This document shows, piece by piece, positions 10,659 to 17,302 of a DNA stretch of 17,302 nucleotides; positions within the stretch are counted from its first letter, which is position 1; each line of letters opens with the position of its first letter. The stretch lies in NCBI RefSeq assembly GCF_025362455.1, contig NZ_JANYGJ010000077.1:1-17302 (forward strand). The letters run 5' to 3'. Origin of the DNA: Deinococcus sp. (GTDB lineage: Bacteria > Deinococcota > Deinococci > Deinococcales > Deinococcaceae). The notes below the pieces were generated by a model, which ran no database searches, was not told the origin of the DNA, and was given only the letters and a program-made list of their open reading frames with translations. The position numbers and the translations under genes were made by a program.

Positions 10659-12011
10659 TCACACCAGGTCCAGATACTGCTCCAGCTCCCAGGCATGCAC
10701 CACCGCCGAGTAGGAGCGCCACTCGGCCCGCTTGGCCCGCAGGTAGTGCTCCAGGGCGTGCTCGCCCAGGGCGGCGGACATCACCTCGTCGCGCTCCAGG
10801 TCGTCCAGGGCTTCGTGGAGGTCGCGGGGCAGGTCGCGCACGCGGTGGTGGCGTTTTTCGCGCACCGTCATCTGGTAGATGTTGCGCTGGATGGCCGGGG
10901 GCGGCAGGGTCTTCTGGGCGATGCCGTCCAGGCCAGCGGCCAGCATCAGGGCCAGGGCCAGGTAGGGGTTGCAGCTCGGATCGGGCAGCCGGAATTCGGC
11001 CCGCGTCGAGTTGCCGCGCTTGGCCGGAACCCGGAGGAGCGCCGAGCGGTTCGAGGTGCTCCAGGCCACGTTGACCGGCGCCTCGAAGCCGGGCACCAGG
11101 CGTTTGAACGAGTTGACAATCGGGTTGGTGACCGCGCACATGCCCGGCGCGTGCTCCAGCAGCCCGCCGATGAAGTGCAGCGCGGTCTCGGACAGCTCGA
11201 ACTCGCCCGCCGGGTCGTAAAAGGCGTTCCGGCCATCCCTAAACAGCGACAGGTGGGTGTGCAGGCCGCTGCCGTTGACCCCGGCCACCGGCTTGGGCAG
11301 AAAGCTGGCCAGCAGCCCGTGTTCGAGCGCCATGCGTTTGACCACGAACTTGAAGGTGCTCAGGGCGTCGGCGCTGTCCATGGCCTCCTGGTAGCGGAAG
11401 TCGATCTCGTGCTGGCCGGGCGCGGCCTCGTGGTGGGCGCCCTCGATCTCGAAGTTCATCTCCAGCAGCTTGTTGGTGATCTCGCGCCGCAGCCGCTCGC
11501 CCTTGTCGATGGGCGCCAGGTCGAAATAGCCCGCCAGGTCGCCGGTGCGGGTGGTGCCGCGCCCGTCTGCGCCGCGCTCGAACAAGAAGAACTCCGGCTC
11601 GGTGCCCGCGTAGAAGGTAAAGCCCATCTGCGCCGCCCGCTCGATCTGGCGCCGCAGCACGTGGCGCGGATCGCCGGTAAACGCCTCGCCCGACGGCAGC
11701 GTCACGTCGCAGATGATGCGGGCGACCTTGCCGCGCTCGCCCTCCTCTTTGGAAAACTGCGGATACACCAAAAAGGTGCTCAGATCCGGGCGCAGCAGCA
11801 TGTCGGATTCCTCGATGCGGGTAAAGCCCTGCACCGAGGAGCCGTCGAACATGATGCCCCCGGCCAGCGCCTTGCCGAACTGGCTGCGCGGCACCTCGAT
11901 GTTCTTGACGGTGCCCAGCACGTCGGTAAATTGCAGACGCAGGAAATTAACCCGGTCTTCTTGCAGGCGCGTGAGTACCTCAGCCTGTGTTCGGCCCGTT
12001 GCGGAAGTCAT
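10659..12011 (-). CDS. glnA: Glutamine synthetase type I, alpha subgroup
   Basis: A 450-residue cytoplasmic enzyme making glutamine from glutamate, ammonium and ATP; the family acts as a dodecamer. Visible blocks are FDGSSVQGF (55-63), GTEPEFFLF (136-144, metal-binding Glu), HHEAAPGQHEIDF (193-205), NGSGLHTHLS (246-255, glutamate and ammonium site) and NPIVNSFKRLVPGFEAPV (296-313). E310 corresponds to the flap Glu that makes the Bacillus enzyme feedback-sensitive. The length and the C-terminus (RNIYQMT..., ALGEHALEHYL, HAWELEQYLDLV) match the GSI-alpha group, which lacks the adenylylation Tyr loop of the enteric GSI-beta enzymes. Start at 12011 is preferred to the longer frame to 12077, since the core begins soon after it, although no strong Shine-Dalgarno is visible. 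Divergent from glnN. Confidence 0.94.
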   Translation of the reverse strand: MTSATGRTQAEVLTRLQEDRVNFLRLQFTDVLGTVKNIEVPRSQFGKALAGGIMFDGSSVQGFTRIEESDMLLRPDLSTFLVYPQFSKEEGERGKVARIICDVTLPSGEAFTGDPRHVLRRQIERAAQMGFTFYAGTEPEFFLFERGADGRGTTRTGDLAGYFDLAPIDKGERLRREITNKLLEMNFEIEGAHHEAAPGQHEIDFRYQEAMDSADALSTFKFVVKRMALEHGLLASFLPKPVAGVNGSGLHTHLSLFRDGRNAFYDPAGEFELSETALHFIGGLLEHAPGMCAVTNPIVNSFKRLVPGFEAPVNVAWSTSNRSALLRVPAKRGNSTRAEFRLPDPSCNPYLALALMLAAGLDGIAQKTLPPPAIQRNIYQMTVREKRHHRVRDLPRDLHEALDDLERDEVMSAALGEHALEHYLRAKRAEWRSYSAVVHAWELEQYLDLV

Positions 12012-12032
12012 ACCCGGAAGTATGCCGCACCC

Positions 12033-12060
12033 CTGAACCCACAACTCTGAACCCGCAACC
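12033..12060. repeat. 14-bp tandem repeat upstream of glnA
   Basis: CTGAACCCACAACT (12033-12046) and CTGAACCCGCAACC (12047-12060) differ at two positions and lie 22-49 nt upstream of the glnA start codon, so probably within its leader or promoter region. Confidence 0.7.
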
Positions 12061-12189
12061 ACCAGGCCCGGAACCACCGAGCCCGTAATTCCCGAATGCG
12101 ACTGAATATGGCCGGGTGTTCAGCGCCGGGCGCTCAAGTCGCAGCCTGAGCCGGGCTGATACGCCTGCTGACCCACCCATCCATGCAAG

Positions 12190-12200
12190 TTGTCTGACAA
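12190..12200. promoter_or_regulatory. Palindrome TTGTC-T-GACAA next to the glnN promoter, candidate operator
   Basis: A perfect 11-nt inverted repeat, TTGTCTGACAA, ends 4 nt before the glnN -35 box. Its position suits a regulator binding site. It does not fit the GlnR/TnrA consensus of Bacillus (TGTNA-N7-TNACA), so the regulator is unknown. Confidence 0.4.
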
Positions 12201-12204
12201 ATCG

Positions 12205-12234
12205 TTGACGCTGATTTCGGCTCACCCCTATACT
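12205..12234 (+). promoter_or_regulatory. Sigma-70-like promoter of glnN
   Basis: TTGACG (12205-12210) and TATACT (12229-12234) are separated by 18 nt. Both boxes match consensus at 5 of 6 positions. Transcription would start near 12241, leaving a leader of about 135 nt before the glnN ATG. Confidence 0.75.
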
Positions 12235-12252
12235 CGGCTCAGCCGGACCAGG

Positions 12253-12280
12253 AACGAGGGTCAGCAAAACGAGGGTCAGC
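12253..12280. repeat. Repeat pair in the glnN leader (15-bp period)
   Basis: AACGAGGGTCAGC occurs at 12253-12265 and 12268-12280, perfect over 13 nt with a 15-nt period. It lies just after the predicted transcription start. Confidence 0.8.
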
Positions 12281-12326
12281 GAACAATGCACGCGCCGAGC
12301 ACAGGGCATCAACACCACTTCACCGG

Positions 12327-12368
12327 CACCAGCTCAACAGCACCAGTTCAACAGAAACGGTCCAACAG
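12327..12368. repeat. Three 14-bp repeats running into the glnN ribosome binding site
   Basis: CACCAGCTCAACAG (12327-12340), CACCAGTTCAACAG (12341-12354) and AAACGGTCCAACAG (12355-12368). CAACAG recurs exactly every 14 nt, and the last copy supplies the first bases of the AGGAGAG Shine-Dalgarno just before the glnN ATG at 12377. Confidence 0.85.
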
Positions 12369-12376
12369 GAGAGCAC

Positions 12377-14530
<2,154 letters not shown>

Positions 14531-14555
14531 GGGCAGTAGGCAATAGGCAGTAGGC

Positions 14556-14592
14556 AAAAAAAAGCCCCGCTTGAGAAGGCGGGGCTTTTTTT
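14556..14592. terminator. Bidirectional Rho-independent terminator after glnN
   Basis: Arms GCCCCGC (14564-14570) and GCGGGGC (14579-14585) with an 8-nt loop, flanked by A8 on the left and T7 on the right. It can serve glnN on the plus strand and, in reverse, transcripts from the kbl operon on the minus strand, although it lies 184 nt beyond the kbl stop. A 14-nt near-repeat (AGTAGGCAATAGGC then AGTAGGCAA) sits just before it. Confidence 0.92.
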
Positions 14593-14654
14593 GGTCCAAC
14601 GATGATTTGGTTCGAGTTGTTTGCAGAGCTTTGCCATCCAAAACCACTAGATTT

Positions 14655-14714
14655 GTCACCCTGAGTCTGGCGAAGGGTCTACTTGACGAGATTCTTCGCT
14701 ACGCTCAGAACGAC
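14655..14714. repeat. Palindromic dispersed repeat between glnN and kbl
   Basis: The left arm starts GTCACCCTGAGTCTGGCGAA (14655). The right arm, read on the minus strand from 14714, starts GTCGTTCTGAGCGTAGCGAA. The arms match imperfectly around a 7-nt centre. A single arm of the same family is at 1019-1048. It is probably a mobile or formerly mobile non-coding element. Confidence 0.7.
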
Positions 14715-14737
14715 ACCATTTCTCGTCTAGAAATCAA

Positions 14738-14767
14738 TTCAGCTCTGAAGAGTTCAGCTCTGAAGAG
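14738..14767. repeat. Perfect 15-bp tandem duplication downstream of kbl
   Basis: TTCAGCTCTGAAGAG occurs at 14738-14752 and 14753-14767 without mismatch, ending 9 nt before the kbl stop codon. Confidence 0.9.
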
Positions 14768-14776
14768 ATAGTGTTC

Positions 14777-15988
14777 TCAAGCCGGAACCGCTGCCAGCGC
14801 CCCCAGCACCGTGTCGATGTCGCCCTCGGTCTGGTCGGCGTTGACCTGAAATCGGATGCTCTCGTCGCCGCGTGGGACGACGGGGAAGGTCAGGCCGGTG
14901 GCCAGGATGCCCGCCTCGTACAGCCGGGCGACGGTCTGGCGGGTGCGCTGTGTATTACGCAAAAACAGCGGCACCACCGGATGTGCGCCGTCCAGTGTTT
15001 CCAGGCCCAGGTCGCGCAGGCCGCCCCTGAAGCGCTCGGTGAGGTGGCGCAGCCCGGCCAGGCGCTCCAGGCCCCAGTCGCTCTCCAGCAGCCCCAGGGC
15101 GGCCAGGGCGGCGCAGGCTTCCGGCGGCGTGATGGGGTTGGAGAAGATGTACATCGGCGCCGTCTCGCGCAGGAAGTCGATCAGGGTCTGCGGCCCCACC
15201 ACGTAGCCGCCGTTGACCCCGAAGGCCTTGCCCAGCGTGCCGATCAGCAGGTCCGCGTGGGTGCCGGTGAACTCCTCGGTGCCGCGCCCGGACAGGCCGA
15301 AGGCGCCGACGCCGTGCGAATCGTCGACGACCAGCAGGGCGTTGTGCGGAAAGTACTGATCGTGCCCGGCCACAAGGTGGGCGATCTCGGCCAGCGGCGC
15401 GTGGGCACCGCGCATGCTGAAGATGCCGTCGGTGACGACGACGGCCCGCTCGGCGCCGCGCAGGTCGGTCAGCGCCCTGTCCAGACCCTGCAAATCGAGG
15501 TGGGCGTAGACCGCCTTGGACCGGGGCCGGGCCAGCCGCAGCGCGTTGATGACGCAGTTGTGGTTCAGCGCGTCGCTGACCACGGCGGTCTGGTCGGTCA
15601 TCAGCGGCACCAGCGTGCTCAGCACGGCGGCATACGCGCTGGAAAACAGCATGGCCGCCTCGCGCCCGTGGAAGCTGGCCAGGCGCTGTTCCAACTGGGC
15701 GTGCGGCGCCAGCGTGCCGCTGATGAAGCGCACGGCGCCCGGCCCGACCCCATAGCGCACGGCGGCCTCGTGCTCGGCCTCGATCAACCTGGGGTGCTGC
15801 GAGAGGCCCAGATACGAGTTGGAATTCATCCGGACGAACTCGCGGCCCCCGATGACGACCCGTGGTCCCCGCGACCCGGTGGCGGGCAACACGGCCTCGA
15901 TGACGCGCTCGGCGCCCTTGCGGCGGCCTTCGCCGTCGAGTTCGGTGAGTTGACTCTGAAGCTGTGTCTGAAGGCGGTCACTTGGCAT
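14777..15988 (-). CDS. kbl: Glycine C-acetyltransferase (2-amino-3-ketobutyrate CoA ligase)
   Basis: A 403-residue cytoplasmic PLP enzyme of the alpha-oxoamine synthase family. With CoA it splits 2-amino-3-ketobutyrate into glycine and acetyl-CoA, the second step of threonine breakdown. Visible features are NSYLGLSQHPRL (57-68), GAVRFISGT (84-92), DALNHNCVI (139-147), DDSHGVGAFG (222-231, PLP ring-binding Asp and His) and GTLGKAFGVNGG (250-261), with K254 the probable PLP lysine. The C-terminal PVVPRGDESIRFQV is the family's substrate block. BioF and related acyl-CoA condensing enzymes share the fold, so sequence alone is not decisive. The 11-nt overlap with a threonine dehydrogenase gene argues for KBL. 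It is preceded by no separate promoter and is coupled to the upstream gene. Confidence 0.88.
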   Translation of the reverse strand: MPSDRLQTQLQSQLTELDGEGRRKGAERVIEAVLPATGSRGPRVVIGGREFVRMNSNSYLGLSQHPRLIEAEHEAAVRYGVGPGAVRFISGTLAPHAQLEQRLASFHGREAAMLFSSAYAAVLSTLVPLMTDQTAVVSDALNHNCVINALRLARPRSKAVYAHLDLQGLDRALTDLRGAERAVVVTDGIFSMRGAHAPLAEIAHLVAGHDQYFPHNALLVVDDSHGVGAFGLSGRGTEEFTGTHADLLIGTLGKAFGVNGGYVVGPQTLIDFLRETAPMYIFSNPITPPEACAALAALGLLESDWGLERLAGLRHLTERFRGGLRDLGLETLDGAHPVVPLFLRNTQRTRQTVARLYEAGILATGLTFPVVPRGDESIRFQVNADQTEGDIDTVLGALAAVPA

Positions 15989-16943
15989 AGTGGTGTCCTT
16001 GCAAAGCTGGGGTGAGGGAACGCAGTCGCTCCAGCATGTCGGCGCACAGGCGTTCCAGATCGTATGCGGGCTGCCAGCCCCACTCGCTGCGGGCTGCCGA
16101 GTCGTCGGTGCTCTGCGGCCAGGAGTCGGCGATGGCCTGGCGCACGGGATCGGGCTCGTAGCGCATGGTAAAGCCCGGCAGGTGGCGCTGGATGGCGTCG
16201 GCCAGCTCCTGGGGCGTGAAACTCAGCGCCTGGACGTTGAAGGCGTTGCGGTGGCGCCATTGTTTTGGGTCAGCCCGCATCAGTTCCAGCGTGGCGCGGA
16301 TGGCGTCGGGCATGTACATCATCGGCAGCCGGGTATCGGGGCGCAGAAAACAGGTGTAGTGGCCGTGCTCCAGGGCCGCGTGAAAGATCTCCACGGCGTA
16401 ATCGGTGGTCCCGCCGCCGGGCGGCGCGCTCGACGAGATCAATCCGGGGTAGCGCAGCCCGCGCACGTCCAGGCCGAAGTGCGCCGCGTAGTAGTCGCAC
16501 AGCAGCTCACCGCTGACCTTGGTGACGCCGTACATGCTGACCGGGCGCTGCACCGTGTCCTGCGGCGCGTGGACCGGCGTGAGCGGCCCGAAGGCGGCGA
16601 CGCTGCTGGGTACGAACAGGCGGCAGCCGCCCAGGCGGGCTTCCTCCAGCACAGTGAGGAGCCCGTTCATGTTGAGGCGCCAGGCGGCGTGGGGCCGCTC
16701 CTCGGCGCTGGCCGACAGCAGCGCGGCCAGGTGATAGATGGTGCCTACCTCGCGGCGGACCACCAGCGCGTGCAGGCTGTCGGCGTCGGTGCAGTCGAGC
16801 AACTCGAACGGAACGTTCAGGGCCGGTCCGGGTAAGCGCACGTCGGCGGCGATGACCTGAGCGGCGCCGTCTTGGCGTGCCAGGGCGGGCACCAGGTCCG
16901 AACCGATCTGCCCCAGTGCGCCGATGACCAGTGTGGTGCTCAC
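15978..16943 (-). CDS. L-threonine 3-dehydrogenase, SDR (epimerase-like) type
   Basis: A 321-residue NAD-dependent extended short-chain dehydrogenase, best read as the UDP-epimerase-like L-threonine 3-dehydrogenase that oxidises threonine to 2-amino-3-ketobutyrate. The NAD-binding GALGQIG is at 8-14, Asp34 in AADV follows the second strand and fits NAD preference, and the catalytic set is S113/S114, Y138 and K142 (MYGVTK). RYPGLIS, TDYAVEIFHAAL and CFLRPDTRLPMMYMPDA are typical of this enzyme group. It is unrelated to the zinc-dependent Tdh of enteric bacteria. The start is a GTG at 16943, weakly supported because only a poor Shine-Dalgarno is seen; other upstream frames are closed. It overlaps kbl by 11 nt, giving a substrate-to-product pair. 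A nucleotide-sugar epimerase is a less likely alternative. Confidence 0.85.
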   Translation of the reverse strand: MSTTLVIGALGQIGSDLVPALARQDGAAQVIAADVRLPGPALNVPFELLDCTDADSLHALVVRREVGTIYHLAALLSASAEERPHAAWRLNMNGLLTVLEEARLGGCRLFVPSSVAAFGPLTPVHAPQDTVQRPVSMYGVTKVSGELLCDYYAAHFGLDVRGLRYPGLISSSAPPGGGTTDYAVEIFHAALEHGHYTCFLRPDTRLPMMYMPDAIRATLELMRADPKQWRHRNAFNVQALSFTPQELADAIQRHLPGFTMRYEPDPVRQAIADSWPQSTDDSAARSEWGWQPAYDLERLCADMLERLRSLTPALQGHHYAK

Positions 16944-17302
16944 CGGCAGCGGCCCTGGTCGCGCTGCTGGCGCGGTAGGCGCAGAGGTTGTTCGTGGCGC
17001 AGATGAGTGGCGCTGCCAGTCCGGGCGAAGAGACGAACGAGGGTCATGGCCTCAGCCTAGAGCAGTACTCCGAATTACGCCACGGGGAAAACAGCCTCCC
17101 CGCGCCTCCATTCTGCGCCTTGCTCAGTCAAAACTACTCGCTCCGCTCGGTCATAAAAAGACCCTTTTTGTGAAATCTGCTCTAAGCTGGCGCCCGGCCC
17201 ACAGGCCCGAAGAAGTTCGCAATTGAGCCGGGTTTGGGGTGGGCGGCACGGTTGGGGCGGTGATGTCTGGCCTTGAGCGGCCCTTTACCCCTGGCGGCTG
17301 CC
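16944..17302. other. Non-coding right end upstream of the threonine operon
   Basis: No supported gene in these 359 nt. The stretch contains a 133-bp element with terminal inverted repeats (17055-17187). A plus-strand reading frame opens with ATG at 17263 and runs off the edge after 13 codons, but nothing supports it. No clear promoter for the threonine dehydrogenase gene was found. Confidence 0.5.
17055..17187. mobile_element. MITE-like non-coding element with terminal inverted repeats
   Basis: GCCTAGAGCAG (17055-17065) and CTGCTCTAAGC (17177-17187) are inverted repeats matching at 10 of 11 positions and bounding about 133 bp. Inside are two hairpins: CGGGG/CCCCG (17083-17102) and AAAAAG-ACC-CTTTTT (17155-17169). 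No coding sequence fits. This structure suits a small non-autonomous element or an SNR-type intergenic repeat of Deinococcus; family membership is untested. No target-site duplication was identified. Confidence 0.5.

Larger units (their letters stand above)
12012..12376. other. Divergent glnA/glnN regulatory region
   Basis: These 365 nt separate the two glutamine synthetase genes. The glnN side has a clear promoter, an 11-nt palindrome and two leader repeat arrays, listed separately. On the glnA side only a 14-bp repeat was noted; no convincing -35/-10 pair was found there. No gene is seen. Confidence 0.6.

Noticed and set aside
14771..16015. Plus-strand frame of 414 codons opposite kbl
   Set aside because: Shadow frame; the minus strand encodes a complete PLP enzyme with its lysine motif.
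17126..17131. TTGACT on the minus strand inside the MITE-like element as an outward promoter
   Set aside because: No -10-like hexamer at 15-19 nt downstream.
17263..17302. Possible start of a plus-strand gene (ATG at 17263)
   Set aside because: Only 13 codons are in the window, with no convincing ribosome binding site or promoter.

Overview
The window looks like chromosomal DNA from a high-GC bacterium, most probably Deinococcus or a close relative. The basis is inference from gene content: an alpha-type GSI (glnA) next to a divergent type III glutamine synthetase (glnN), a branched-chain amino acid ABC operon, and a short-chain-dehydrogenase type threonine dehydrogenase paired with a KBL-like enzyme. 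No database search was possible, so the genus is a judgement. Most genes lie on the minus strand; only a secreted propeller protein and glnN are on the plus strand.

Layout, left to right. Positions 1-2852 (minus) hold the start of a peptide/nickel-type ABC importer: the binding protein (1260-2852), then, after a 315-nt spacer with a strong stem-loop and two palindromic repeats, a DppB-type permease with a TTG start that runs off the left edge. Positions 3008-8910 (minus) hold a complete liv locus in the order livK, a 438-nt spacer, then livH-livM-livG-livF, whose coding regions overlap by 4, 4 and 8 nt. A good sigma-70-like promoter precedes livK. Positions 9268-10458 (plus) encode a secreted protein made of seven ~53-residue repeats, read here as a seven-bladed beta-propeller of unknown function. 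Positions 10659-12011 (minus) and 12377-14530 (plus) are the divergent glnA and glnN; glnN has a clear promoter with an adjacent 11-nt palindrome. A bidirectional terminator follows glnN. Positions 14777-16943 (minus) hold a two-gene threonine-to-glycine module, SDR-type threonine dehydrogenase and 2-amino-3-ketobutyrate CoA ligase, overlapping by 11 nt. The right end is non-coding and contains a ~133-bp element with near-perfect terminal inverted repeats.

Together the genes import peptides and branched-chain amino acids, assimilate ammonium into glutamine by two unrelated-length GS enzymes, and break threonine down to glycine and acetyl-CoA: a nitrogen and amino-acid economy region. No defence, phage, CRISPR, tRNA or rRNA gene was recognised. 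The most unusual features are outside the genes: short direct tandem duplications (mostly 11-17 bp, with 14-15 bp dominating) occur in most intergenic spacers and once inside livM, and several dispersed palindromic elements are present.
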